Positions 18,601 to 33,265 of a DNA stretch of 64,000 nucleotides are shown here, piece by piece. Below the pieces are notes generated by a model. The model made no database searches. It was not told where the DNA came from and worked only from the letters and a program-made list of their open reading frames with translations. The first letter of the stretch is position 1; every line of letters begins with the position of its first letter. Source of the stretch: Lethocerus indicus (Eukaryota; Arthropoda; Insecta; Hemiptera; Belostomatidae). A program made the translations under genes and the position numbers. The stretch lies in NCBI GenBank assembly GCA_019843655.1, contig JACDQD010000001.1:47736443-47800442 (forward strand), written 5' to 3'.

Positions 18601-19559
18601 ATATTCATCGACATTTAGAAAAGTTCTACTTATTTCAAATTTGACAAAAAGTGTCCTTAGTCTAGAAATATACAACTACGTAATGAAAATGATAAGAGAC
18701 AGGAAAGATTTAAATTTTTTCAACCATACTTTACTTTTTTTTTATTTCTCCAATTTTAGACTTCCGGCACAGTAAGAAACAATACTATTTACGCTGAAAA
18801 ATGTCATTTGTTAGACAAATGTCGTTACTTTATGCAATAGTAAGTACTAATAAATTGCATGCATACACAGGGTGAGTCAAAATCAAATGAATCGCACATA
18901 AAGGAAATTGGGGATGTTACCTCAGGGTTAAACTAATTCAGAACAAACCCAAAATTACATTTCCCCATTTTAACAATAATGGGGCACCAAGGCACAGCCA
19001 TGAGGTGACATACCCTATTATAATAATCTAGTTAAATTTGATCTGAAATTTAGTAGAACATACCTTAATAATTATAATAAAACTTTTAACTAACAGTACA
19101 TATTGTGATGTTATAAAAATAAAAAAGAAAACAAACATATTTTAATATTATAAAAATAAGTCATAAGGCTTTAAAATTGATTGTTTACATTTTGACACAA
19201 CCTGCGTTACACATCCTTTTTACAAAACATAATTAAATAAATACAATTAATTTTATAAATAAAATTACATTGTACATTCAATACTTCAATTAGTTATTCA
19301 CGTATGTATGTGTGTACACAATTTACACACGTACAAACACCCAGGGAGGCTGGTGTAAAATGAATGTGATATCTCAAGTTCTTTGGTGTACATTTGATTT
19401 TATGTAAATGTAAGTATATCAAGTGATTGTGCTACTTTATCTCTGGCTTGACTTTTTGAAAGCATTAACGAAACATGTTGATGAATGAAGAAAATTTTTT
19501 GTTTAATGGAGAGCCTACAAATACTAATATGTTTTCAATGATTAAAATAATAAGACACA

Positions 19560-20250
19560 TATGACACATTAATGAAAATTGATATATTGAACCCCTTTGT
19601 AATTGTTACAATGACAATAAACCTAGAGAAACAAATATTCTTTTTACAAGTTTGTCAATTACACATGTAATACTAAAAATACTACCAATGCATTTTTAGT
19701 AAGAATGAATGGTAATTTCCAGAATTATGTAATTATAAAAAACAATAACATTTAGCCTAATAAATAGGTGAGTTATTGCTATAATGCCAAAATAGTTAAA
19801 CAAAAATTAATCAACTTCGTAAGCAAGTAAAATATAGTAAAGATAAAAAACTTTGTTTTATAATTAGTAACGATAAATAATATTATTAATGCATTTTCAG
19901 TTGGAGTGAATAGAAAATTCCAGAATGATGTAATCATAAAAAACAACCACATTTTACCTGAGAACTGGGTGAATCATTATAACCATTATATGTCAATCTA
20001 AAGACTGCAGGCAAATAAAATATGACCAAAAATTTTCATTTTCTAAATTAATCAGTTAAATAGGTAACAAAAAAATGTTTCACATAAAAAAACATTTCGT
20101 GTGATAACAAGGTGAGTTATTGCTATATTGCCAGAACAATGAGATCAAAATTAATTAAAGACATCATAGGCAGATAATATATAACAGAGAGAAAAGAAAG
20201 TTCGTTTATAAGTTGTATAATGATAAATAATATTATCAATGCATTTTGTA
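19560..20250. repeat. Degenerate ~200-bp tandem repeat
   Basis: Three diverged copies share landmarks in the same order: ATGCATTTT at 19688, 19889 and 20239; TTCCAGAAT.ATGTAAT.ATAAAAAACAA near 19715 and 19918; AGGTGAGTTATTGCTATA near 19767 and 20110; and GATAAATAATATTAT before the second and third ATGCATTTT. The first spacing is 201 bp and the second 350 bp, so the last copy has lost part. The array is old and non-coding. Confidence 0.75.
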
Positions 20251-22627
20251 ATACAAAAACAATTATAGAAAAAGTTGGAAAGTAAGAATTTAAAAAGCAA
20301 TTAATTTCTTACACTGGTTAAATTACAATAGAGATCACAGAGCTGAATGCAAACATTTTCCCTAAATTACAACACCCATTCTGTCTTATTATATCAAGGC
20401 TAATAGTTTTATTAGTGCTTCTTTAACAGTAAAAAGAATTAAACTACATATTTTGCATTATTTTACGCATCATTAAAAATGATTTAAATTAACTAAAAGT
20501 AGGCTCTCCATTGACCCATGAAGCGATCAACAATTATTATAAATTTATCAAACTTACAAATGTTATCATTTTGTACCACACTGCACCATAAATAAGATAC
20601 ATTTACAAAAAATCAAACATAATTTTTAGTTCTTGAGCTTAATCCAGTCACACTTTTTGCCAGCAATCCTGCATATAAACATACATACACACATCTATAC
20701 ATACACAGAGTATATTTTTTTTTTTTTATTTACCTGTAACTCATATGTTTGGCAAATTTTTATTACTACCTAACTTACAGTGTTGAAAAAATAAACATTC
20801 ATAGAGTGGCTTAATAATTTTCTATTTAACATCGTAAAAACATTCTACAAATGCTCTGGAATATTTATTCAATATATACATATTTATATTAATATAAACC
20901 ACAATATACCATGCTTACTTACTTTTAACTGAAGATATTCTTTATTACAATGCATAGTCCTTATACATTAAACAATTTGTATATGTACACAAATCCAAAC
21001 TGTTATTTATTAATTTTAACTTATAAAACAAAACATGGAATACTATCCAGGCCTTAGACAGCCCATTTCATCATCTATCACAATAATTAATCTGACGCGA
21101 GAAAGATATAAACAATAAATCAGATTACAATTGGCTTAAATAATCCAGAAAGTGTTAACATTGTATTTTATGTGTGCTTGTATAAAAATATGCAGACATG
21201 CACATGATACACCTATTCTCTATAAAAAAAATATGCGAGAACTTAATACAATAATAGTGCCAAAACTTAGGAGGAGTTGAAGAACATTACATGTATCAAT
21301 CAGTCATTCTCTTCATTAATGAGCAGAAATCAATAGCAAGCTTGAAACTTCGTATGTTGCAAGAATATTCAATTCAATTAACAGTTGCACTGCATAAATA
21401 AATTACTAGGAAGGGGGAAAACATTTAAATGAGACCTTCAAATAATATTAAGGACATTAATTGGAGCTAAGATAAATATTTATATATATATATATATAAA
21501 AATATTTTTATGATATTTCAATATTACATATATACATGAGGCAGTTAATATTTTGCCATTGAATTACAACCATCAATTAAAGGTGTAGAAGTGATCACAA
21601 CCAGAATGCTATTGCCTTGTGAATGAGAATAGAACATCAGAGTAACATTTTTTAATTGTTCTCACTTAATAACAAATTCATGTTAATAATTTCTTGTCAT
21701 AATGGGGAAATTTCCATTGCGCTGTGACAATATAGTAATTTTTAATTATTTCCACAAATTTATTTTGACGAACTCTAAAAAAAATGTTGATATCAGAGGA
21801 ACTTAGTTATAGGTAATTAATAAAACATTGGAATTCTGTAACAAATAATGATCAGTCCAATTCAAAATTGTCAAATTGTTATAAGGCACAAGTATATCAT
21901 ACTTAAAATTAAGTGAAAAATTATTTATGCTTCATTTTACCAAAAAATGTTCAACTGATTTTATTTAACATATAGGCTAGCACTCTGGCTGTTATCCCTA
22001 TTCAATACAACACTCTAGGTAACGAAGCAACATTACATCTCATTTATAAGATTCACATAAAATAGCGATAATTCATCTTAACTTGAAGACAAAAAACATT
22101 CATTGTCAACTTCCATAAATGATTCTGGAAACATATATAACCATCTACGTTTATAAAACGTACTTTTATTTAGGTACTCCAAAGTGAACATAAATAAAAC
22201 ACAGTTTACATAAATAGAACACTTAATACAGGACTTAATGAAGCGTTTTTACAAATAAATAAATTAACATGCGCTTAGATATAAAATACAAATTGAGCTA
22301 ACTAACACTAATTGATGCAACAACACAAACTGAATATGGTTTAATCTGTTATTATTCCATTGAGACAGATTAAAAACGGCCAACGAAAAAGTAAAAAGTT
22401 AAGAAATGTCGTGAAGAAACTGAAAAATATTTATACAGATAGGGAGTTTTCAACATATGAAAAGTTCCATATACGTCGTATTTGTCCCCTGACAAATTCA
22501 ATATTGACAATACTCCCTCTTCTAAAACACAAGGGATTAAGTACAAAGTTTACATTTGTGCTTTTTCAATTATGTACACTATTTCATTGCACTTTGGAAA
22601 AAAGTATTCTTTTTATCACAAGGCTAT

Positions 22628-25320
22628 TTAGGAATGTTTAAGAAGAAAATCAGGGTCACTATAAGTTTCATTTTCACTGTCATCACTACTGAGAAATTTT
22701 CTCTTCCGTTTATGATGATGTTTCTTATGGCGCTCTGTTTTTCTGTTCTTATGCCTATTTTGCCGAACATCACCTTTTGGAGGGATTATTGTCAGCTTGG
22801 GCACTTTCGGTGAACTGGTCCCATCCTAAGAAAAATAATTAATGTCAAATAATTTATAGTTTGTACAAACTTAATAAGGATGATTGCATCAACATTTCTA
22901 ACAATGTTTTTTCAATCAACAATGAAATATTTTTTTCAATTGTTAATATTTTTGATTGTAGATAGATGTTCTAAAGACATACACATATATCAAAATTTCA
23001 CTTCCCTGAAATGTAAGTATAAATCAATGAGCATGAAATTAATGAAAAATTACTAATTCATCAAATTAGAAAAAGTAAAAATCTATAAAATTATCCCAAA
23101 AAATCATAGTATTACTATACTTTTAGAAATAAGTGACGATTTTGATAATAAACAATTAATTAAAAATATAAAAAGACTTAAATTTTGCAAAAATTGTTTA
23201 CTAGTTTTAACTGATATGAAAGAAAATGTACTCACAGCAACATTTGTATCATTTTGTTCAGCACTGTTTATCTTTTTCGCAATTATTTCTCGTACCCTCG
23301 ACATATTTTCATCATTAGTATTATTGCGTGGTGGAGCATCATCAGTGTCATCTGCATCATCTGGGTCCAGGTTCATTATTAACGTTTTGAACTAAAAATA
23401 AGCAATATTTATTTACACTGTATGAAAAATGGTTTCTGATTTATATACACATTTGGGACTGACAAATTCATAATGATAATCACAATGAGTCCTTATAGAC
23501 ACATACTTCTAGATATTCTGAAACCAATTCCTTTCGTGCTTCTTCATTTAAGTTGCTCGGGGGTGTTCCCTGCTTTAACTTTTGTAATGTAGCTTTTGGG
23601 TTGAATTTACAGTTACATTTCTTGTTTACTGCTTTATCGTAAACTTTTGCTGACTCGGATGGAGAATATTGAGTTATTTTCCTGTAACATAAATAAATAT
23701 AAATCAATGGTGAAACATAACAAAATTAAGAGCAGTAAACGTATGTTAATATTTATAGTTAAAAATAATGATTACATAACTACAGTAGGTCCAGTAAATA
23801 AATCAGGTTAATCGACAAAGTTTTAAGTGAGAACAAAATTGATAACATTACAATTAGCAATCTATTAACCGGTGATCGAGAAATATAAACTTAGGAAGGA
23901 AAGAAGTATTTTGTACATGAATAGTAAACCATTATCAAACAAAACATCAATCATTCAGTTTGTCTGTATTCATAGATCAGGTCAGAATGGAGGGATTTTG
24001 TAAGGTTTTGTCTAAGAAATTGTAAAGTTTTTTTTAATAATATTTTAACTATTAATGAATCAAATAAACGTTAAAATAAATCAAATAAATTTAACAAATG
24101 TTCTATTCTATTTTAAAGAAATAAAAATAGTTTTCATCACAAATTAACACCTTTCCACACCCTCATGTTCTATATTAGAAGTAGGACAACTAATGATAAA
24201 GTTAACAACAAGTATGAATAAAAAATAGGTTCTGCTACTTTCTTCAGGGAGTTAATACTTAAGTACACAACTTAATTTCACCGTAATTTTACAACCATCA
24301 AATCTATCTATTTTACTTCAAATTACCATCCTTTTTATTTCATTTTATATCATGTAGTAAAGCAAACAGTATATTAACCACAAAGCCAGGAGAATTAGAA
24401 AAATGTTCTTGCATCCCCACACCCCGGAAGTTTTTAAATCATGCATTAATTTTTTGAACTGTTGCTCAATGAAAGCATAATTTCAAGGAAGAATATAAAT
24501 TTATACTAACGCATCATTAAATCCATAAAGTGTTTTTAAATGCTGTTTTAAAACCAACAACAAGAGACAACCCTGAGATGCAGTCAGACAATGCTGTAAA
24601 GGGGTAGTGTCTTCGGGCAATCTTCGCAACAGACAAGCTTCATCTTCGTCTTCATCGTCTTCAGCTGTTTTCTCCTCATTTGGATCAGGAATTAATGCCT
24701 TAACATGACAAAATGTGAAATTTACTCTAAAAATTCGTTGGTTAGGAATTATGATTTAATTTTTTTTTTGGGGTGGGTCTTTGAAGGTTTAGTAAACCTC
24801 CTGTAATGGTCATCTGCCTCCCCTCGTGTATTTTACCTTAAGCTAAGAATTTTTCTTTTTTTTCTTCGTATTAACAGTAAGGTGTTATTAATAATTAAAT
24901 TAAAGAAAAGGAGATACGCCATTAGAAATAGTATTCTTTTTAATAAATCATAGAATAGAAATTATATAGTACAAATTACATCCTTACAAAAACTACAGTT
25001 TAATGATTAAAATTGATAACAATAAACGTATCAGCATTACACAAGTAAGTTTTCAATAACATACCTCTCGGAATGATTGAAGTAAATTTGTACCAGTCAC
25101 CGAAATAATAATGTCAATGTGGTGTATAATAAACAGTGGCTCATCTTGAACCTGATATGGAAAATACGCCATATTATCAGCAAGGTAAAGCATTTGGGAT
25201 AAACTTGTTTTCTGAAATAAAGATATAACATTAATTAAGATGGGTATTAGTTCAAAGGGGAAACAATTTCTAGTGTTTGGAAAATAGTTACAATTTTAGT
25301 ATTATATTAACAACAATATG

Positions 25321-25372
<52 letters not shown>

Positions 25373-28300
25373 ATTATATATAATTTGATTTATTTACTAT
25401 ATTAATAAATTAACTTTTCTTAATTAGAATAATGTAAATGATATACTTACTACTTGTTCATCAAACTGTTTTAGAATGGACATTACTAAGGCCCTGCGTT
25501 GCTGTTTTGTCCGCAGTGTTGAATACAGAAAACCATTTAAGGCTCCTGGCGGTTCACCTTCTTTACATCGAAAGCCTCGCACAACATCTACTCCCAATTG
25601 CAGTATCTTTTGAAGATTATACGACAGTCTTATGCCAGTTTGCGCCTACGTGCGTAAAGAAAACCATATTTAGTTACATACTGAATCATTTATTGATACA
25701 CATATTTCAATAATATTAGAATTTGAAATATATTAGATTTATGTCTATGGATGCCAATAGTCCTCAAAAGGTTCACTGTATCATTCCCTTTGTAAAATGT
25801 AAAGCCTAAATTACCTTCATATGAATAAAACCTGGATATTTCTTTTCAATTTCTTGGAGCTGTTTGTCCGCACTGTTGCTAACAACCTTATCTTCATCTG
25901 TACTCATGCAGATTAAATATGGCACTATCTATACAATAAGAAAAATGAATGTTAATCACAAATGTCTTTACATTTTTTAAATGATCGACATGTAAAAATG
26001 GGCAATACACAAACCTGAACAGGGTGCACCAGGCCTTGGGCAAGTATAAGTTGTATTACGCGAAGAGCAGAATTCCTTACATTTACATGAGGATGAAGAA
26101 AGGATTCCAGCACTTCTTTCAGATATACCTGTATGATGGTGCTAGCCATTCCAGAAGATACATCGCCCATTTCTTTTAGATTTTCCTGCTTCGACAATTT
26201 GGCCCCTATATTGAAAAATATTCTGTTAATATACCACATCAACCAATTATGCAAACCAATATCTAGTTATAATACCTTTCTATAACAATTCCAATGAACT
26301 ATGCAAACATTGTACTGATTACAAGTAATCCTCAAAAATTATGAGGTCTTTAAACTTTCATCTGTGGTTCTGTTCTGTATGCATAATGGGAAAAGAAATA
26401 ATTGGTGACAAGAGAAGCTTGACACAGAAAGATTACACACCAATAGTTAATTACTGAAAAAAAATTATCATTAATGTGTTAATACATTTATGATTAGCTA
26501 CTATTTAGGACTTCTGTATCGCTATGTTATGTTCTTAACAGTAATATCTTCCTAATTCTTAATAACATTCAGATTCTCATATTTATACCCCTAACTTAAC
26601 TATAATATATATGTATAATAAATACATTACAAAATAAAATAATTACATTCTTGATCATGCTTTATCATCCTTCTTTCTTCTTCTTGAAGGTAACTTTCTA
26701 TATTATTTAACACCTGGAACATTCATACATTTTTGTTATAAATTGATTCTTACATTAATTTGCAATTATTTATTTCATTAAATAAAAATCTTTTTTAAAT
26801 GCAAGTAATAGTTGAACAACATTATTCCAATAAAGATTGGCCAACAGGCAACAAGAATTATCAAATATGCTATTGAATACTCCGCTATATATGAGAACAA
26901 CATTACAGGGGTAGCTCATATGATAATTCCACTACAATTTGATTAAAAAGTAAGTGTGAAGGAATACAAAAAATATATTTCAGCTTATAGATTACTGATG
27001 TCACTTTATTATTTTTATGCATTACAAAATATATACTTGAGCCAGTAATACCTGAACTTTCATTTGTAGTGGAGCATTTTCTTCAGTAAGTAATCTGTGA
27101 TAGAGTGTTTTCAGTTCTGCTCCCAGCATTAGTTCATAATGCCGAATGCACATATTTCCAATTGCTTTCAATGTATAATGCTGAGAATCTTCATCATGGT
27201 TCAGGAAGAATGAAAACGTTTTGAAAACATCGTCTCTGATTGTTTCCTAAGAATTAACGAAATGAAACATAATAATAACACAAATCAAATGCATACATAT
27301 AGAATAACATATCCTATAATACTTACTGGTAGTTGGTTGCCCAAGACTTCTTTGTCTGTAAAATCAAAAAATCTTAACAAGAGGCCGACAACAAATAATG
27401 ACCTTCGAAATGATGGTCTATATTGCTGAAGCGCTTCTTGGGATTGACCTGATTCTATCCACTGTCTATAAGTAAGCAAAAAACCTGTAAATAAACAACT
27501 CTTTAAATTAGAAACATCTTTTCTTAATATATTCAAATTATTATTTGTACATATTCACACATTATTACACTCATATATAAAACAATATATAACATATATT
27601 TAAAAAATGGATACAATAGAATAATTAAGAAAAAAAACAATTATTTAAAGAAATTGAATTACCATGATATTTCTTTAAACAGTCCCTGATTAGTGCAAAA
27701 TTGCGAGTAACATTATTAACAATTGATCCAAGACAGGAAACACAACTTAAAACAACAGAAGGATCTTGTTGCATCATAAGTTTAACTGAATCTTCTTCTA
27801 ATCTGGCTAGAAACATTTCACTTGGATGTTCTATTAATGGTACAACAAGTTCAAGGGTTCTAGCTACACAACTGATCATCTGATAATCCCCATGAGTCTG
27901 AAAAATAAAGTGAGACAATATGAAAGCATCTACTGACACTGAATCACTACTTACTAGTATCTCTGTTATAATTATGGTAATTAATAATTAAGTCTATTGT
28001 AGAATCATTACATCCCTAATAGAGTGGATGAAAAAATGAAATGGATAATTTATGGATTATTAAAAAAAAGTAACACAAATATAAAATACAGCAAATGACT
28101 ATTAAAAAATGTAGCGATTACATAAGAATTATAGTAATTAACCATTAATGACTTATTTTTAAATTGCAGAATAAGTAAAGGGAATTACAAGATGTTTTAA
28201 TTTTATTTCAGTCTTTCTTAAATCAGAAACAATACCAGCAAGTAATTGTTTGCAAACAAGTTACAAATTATTATTTTATAGCTTTTCTAATTGATGACTT

Positions 28301-31300
28301 TTTTCTTGAATCACAAGTTTGAATTATTTTTTAACAATTTAACTTAAATGAATAGACATGTGGGAGTCAATGGAATACATTTTTTTAACTGCATTTATTT
28401 CCCTCACAATTGTGCCAGATGTAAAATATTTGTAGTTTTTATGATGGGAGGGGTGACTTTATGATGACTGTCACTACTTATGGACTAGCTTACAAAGCTA
28501 ACATCCATGGCAAATGTTAGACTTATCACCAATTATTCAATTTCCTATAAGTAATGGATAAAATATTAGGGGGATTACTTACTTGACACTTCAAAGAGAG
28601 ATATGGTTGCAACGTTGTAGCATGGTGGACCAGAAGCTGCGGACGAATTTTTGCAAACAGGTAAAGCATGAGAAGACATGAGACTAATCTATGTGAATTT
28701 CCTCCTATTCCGTCCAGCCTCAAAACAGTTTCCACTAGACAATCAACAATTTGTTGACAAGCAACAAGAATACTTCGCGGCACTTCTGTTGAGGCTTTAG
28801 TTGAATCATCTTTATCCTCTCGTGGTTTGAATAACTATACAAAAAAATAAATAAAATGAAAAGAATGACCCAAAAACACAAATAAAACATCTATAAATCT
28901 ATTAGTGGCTTAAATAAATAATAAAAATTGTTACAAAAAGTTAAGAAAGTAACCATAAGGGTTGAAGAATGCAACATTTTTTTTGGACAGGACAGCATGT
29001 TCCACTAAAGTAATAATTATTTGTTATTATTATTTTATTTATCTTTCTAAAAAATGTAGTACTTGTTTAAATTACCTGTCACAATTTCAGAATTATTATG
29101 GAAAGGAAGATTTTTATTATAAAAACTAACAAAATACTATAATAGTATTTGTTAAAACTAAAATACGCATTTATAAAAAATAATTGCATTTCTACTTACA
29201 CTTAACAAGAGTTGCTCAAACCATTCAATACTAATATCATTCGATGCAGCAACAACATCTGTGATGTTCATTACTTTACGAACAAGTGAATCTGAATCCA
29301 AAATTGGCCTCTCTCGGACGGGTGTAAACCACATATTTTGAAATACCTCAAGGACAAGTTTCCTTATGCCTAAAACATGGGTTCATATTTCAAAATAAAT
29401 CATTTGATTTAATACATTTTTTCATTTTTTTAAAAGAACAAATCACTTTTAAACTTAAATTATTAAGTTAAAAGCACTGATAATATTTCCTTACCATCCT
29501 CATCATTCACTCTTCTAATAATTTTAACGCAAATTTCAGGTATTTTAGGAAAGTCAGGACACTCAATACATACATCCTTCAAAATTTTAATAACACGTTT
29601 TCTAACGCTTACTCCGGTATCCTAAAAATTTTAATGTAGTAATTAGTCACAAATTTAAAGATATCCTCTATTAAAAATATTTTGTATACATATTAACAAG
29701 CTGGAAATACTCAGTGAATTAAGTTCAATCAAACCTAGTTTAATCTAACTTCCAAAATCTAAGTTTAAACATGGTACTGAGTTTTTATGTCCACAGCAAA
29801 AATCAAACCCCCACCATCAGCGTCAATTATTCAAAACATGTCTGTATTAGCCACTGAATGAGTTAGCCCCCCTCTTTTGAATTTTAGCATAGTGTTCGGT
29901 TGCAGCTTTAGTTTTCTATCTGTGGCATGAAAATAAATTAGCAATATGACAATATTTAAAATTAAATGATGTAATTTAGAGTATTAACCAATATTCTAGC
30001 TGAGAGCATGTCATAATATTTTGTTATCAGTTCTGGCCTGCTGAGAATAAACTTTCCAACCAAATCCACTGCAGCTTCTCTAACAGAGGTAGAATGATCC
30101 AAAAATGAATGACTCACCTAAAATAACATATAAACTAAAGTAATATCAAAGAAATAAATATTGCAACAGATATCAAACATAAAACAGGTTATTATTCAAT
30201 AGCTAATTCACCTTAAACTCAAAAAAAAGACTTACACCTAACTGCATTTCTTTTAATCCTAGGACTCCAGGGTCAACCTCTACAATGGAAGTAAGACATT
30301 TCATTGCTTTGGTTCTAATTAAGACAGAGGTTTCGGTGAGGACCTTCAAAATCTACAATCACAATTGTAATATTAATGTGTATACAATAAAGATAAAAAA
30401 TGCACTTTCTTAATGTTTCAAGATAACTAATAAATACTATTACATATTAAGAGTAACATGTACAAATGAACATGTTGCAACTAAAAATATAAATACTAAA
30501 GTACAGATTAATAAACATACATGAAACATACATGTTTAAGGTATGTGTCAAAACTCTGAGAGAAAGGTCGTTTGGATGCTAAATATCTTGCAACAAGTTC
30601 AGCACTGTCATAGTCAATGTAAGTCTGCATAACATGAGTTCGGCTACCCTCTAGACTAACGGCATCTTCAAATGGACGGATCTTATTCAGAAGAAACTTT
30701 TTACGCATTTCTAACTGACGAAATGTTTCAATTGGATCTGAATTATTTGTCTTTTCTTTCTCCCCTTCGTCTTCGTCACTAGACGACAACTCCTCTTCAC
30801 TGGAACCTGTTAAAGAATAATGTTAAGATAATATTTTTTCTAATAAAGGAAAATAATGAAATTTAATTACAACCAATACAATGAAAACTGAATATCCATT
30901 GCTTATTATAGAATTTAATCACCTTTTTTCTGATTTTTCCTTTTCCGCTTGGACTGCTTTTTAGGTTGAGCGTTTGGCGAAGCTATCGTTTGACAGTTAT
31001 CTTGGTACCACTGTGCAATATAAAAATGTCTCGCGTGGCTTAAAAAAGGTTCCGTCTGTCCTCTCATTGCAAGGTAATCCAATAAGACGCGTTGTAAAAA
31101 CTGAGTGCGTTCTTCGTCATTCTCAACTGGTTTTACTTCTCCCTACATATAATTAAAGAAACAAGAAAAAATAATTTACAATTGTAGAACTTGGGCCACA
31201 TGTATGTTCTCAATGTGCATTATACTCTCAAAAAAAATTAATTAAAAAGAGCAAACCTTAAGATTCCCCTCCTCATCTTTCATCTCTTCGGCCTTAATTT

Positions 31301-33265
31301 CTTTTATAATTTGATCGATGGTACTTAATTTCAAATGTGATGTCACTGCATCTTTTCGTAACCGAGCTGCTACAACGCCAAGGTAATCAAGAGATGCAAC
31401 ACGTAAAGACATTTCTAAACTCTTATTGACAAAGTTATTAACCTGAAATAAAATGTAAAATTTATATTGAAAAAGTGTTATAGACACATTAATCTAATTC
31501 TTATTTTTTATTTGACTTACCAGTAAATTTCCAAGAACACTGAGCATTAATTCTGCAGCTGGCCACTCTGGTTTATTAACTGTTGTAAGTAAGTCTTGGA
31601 CGAAGTTCTCAAATAATGGCCTGTAGTCTATTTCTTCTGACTTGCTACTACATTTGGCCAAAAATACGTAAAGAAAATTCGAAGCAGTTGTACGAGCTGC
31701 TTTGAATTTATTCACAATAACAACATCTGGATCAATCTAAAAAATCATTTATTCGTCAGATGGACATTATAAAATTTACCAAGTTATGAAACGAATATAT
31801 TAATTACTTACACTTGCACCTTCCTGTTTTAATTCCATATTGTGTGGTAATACTACCATACAATGAACTAATTGCAGAACTAAAGCAGTAAGCATTTGAA
31901 TGTATTCTTCACTGCTCAATCGGTATGATCTTAGGCTTCGTTTACTACTCGGTAGTCTTGCCATAGATGCCAAAATATCATCAAGCAATAGCTTTCTATG
32001 TTTCTCATATTTTGTAAATATCTGAAACATAATGTAATTTGTAAATATATTTAATAAATATTAAACTCCAAAGTAACATTGATAACACACTTTATATTCC
32101 GGATAACTCTAATTTAATTTTAGCTTACTTATTAAAAACTAATGATAAAATACAATTGTATTTTAAATTAAATGTAAATACATTCTGAAAACTCACAGTA
32201 GTAACAAGCTTTAATGCTGACAACTGCAAATCATTCACACCCTCAACAAAAAATGGTGAAATTCCCATTGATGATGCATGAAGAACAGCGTTATCAGTTA
32301 ATCTCTGTATATCCAACAATTCAGCTAGTAATGACACTACCTCTGCTAATTTACTATACAAGTTAAGTACACTTTTCTCCCTAACTTCTTTACAATGACC
32401 TCGCTTTTTTCTCCCACTGCCCAAGTAAACATCTGAAAAAATTAAACAAAATTCAAACACAAATCAAGAACATTTTGGTGCATTAGCACTATCAATTATT
32501 TTGTCATAGACAATACCAATTTTTTTGCAGAACCGATTTTTAAATAATGTTCATCAAACATACTTTTGAATGTACTGAAAAAAATTACACTACATTGACA
32601 ATAGTGTAATATTTTTAAAAACAATATATAAGTATTCAAAATAAAAAATGTTAATGCATATTAATAATATTAATTATTTAATATGCATATTAATTATTTG
32701 AACAAAGAAATTAGTCTATAATAAGAAATTAATTACCAACATCTTTGTCGTCTATTCTATACACAGGATCAAAAGCAGGATAAATAGTGTTGTGTAGCTG
32801 ATATTTAGCAAAAATCACTATCCTGTCAATGACATCCTCCAAATAAACCTGTTTATGCATATTTGGTGATGTGAGAATATAGAGAGCTGTTAATGATGCA
32901 TCTACCGCTCTCATAACACGTTCCATTGCCAACTCCATAAACAATTTTCTTTCATCTTCTCCATCATTCTACAATTTCAACACATACAAATCAATATAAG
33001 AGAATAATAATACTTTTCTTATAATATTATTATTATTATATATCATTTTTTTTTAATTTCATACAACTATTTCTTACAGGGTCAGATATGGGTGAAACCT
33101 TTGTTCCATCACGAATATTCTTTTCTAAAATAGTGAGCAATCGAATTGTACGATCAGTTGGTATAGATTCCATTGCTCCAAGTGTCTTCAGTTTAGCAGC
33201 TTCACTACATAAATCCTGAAGCTGATATTTAGGAATGAGGGCCTCAGATGGGCAATCACCATCAT
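22628..33265 (-). other. Nipped-B exons 9-33: HEAT-repeat hook and C-terminal tail
   Basis: Twenty-five exons encode the cohesin-contacting HEAT solenoid. Landmarks include LTSPNM and YLEDVIDR, SSMGISPFFVEGV, DYRPLFENFVQDLL, KPEWPAAELML, RVASLDYLGVVAARLRKDAV, FYIAQWYQDNC, VVPLIEHPSEMFLARLEED, KQENLKEMGDVSSGMAS, VPYLICMSTDEDK, YSPSESAKVYDKA and NLDPDD. The last exon encodes a basic Lys/His/Arg-rich tail with an acidic end (SSDDSENE), likely nuclear and disordered. An acidic patch (GEKEK region) lies in exon 16. Confidence 0.92.

Larger units (their letters stand above)
13716..22627. other. Gene-poor interval between convergent IMPDH and Nipped-B
   Basis: About 8.9 kb of AT-rich sequence between two gene 3' ends, so parts are probably 3' UTR of both. 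No conserved protein is seen. It contains a possible Tc1-like fossil (15580-15690) and a degenerate tandem array (19560-20250). A CpG-containing patch at 17620-17770 starting TTAACCCTTCTGCGG resembles a piggyBac-type end, but no partner end was found. The remaining open frames are short and unsupported. Confidence 0.6.

Noticed and set aside
19560..20250. Tandem repeat as a CRISPR array
   Set aside because: The unit is about 200 bp, strongly diverged and without regular spacers, in a eukaryotic genome.
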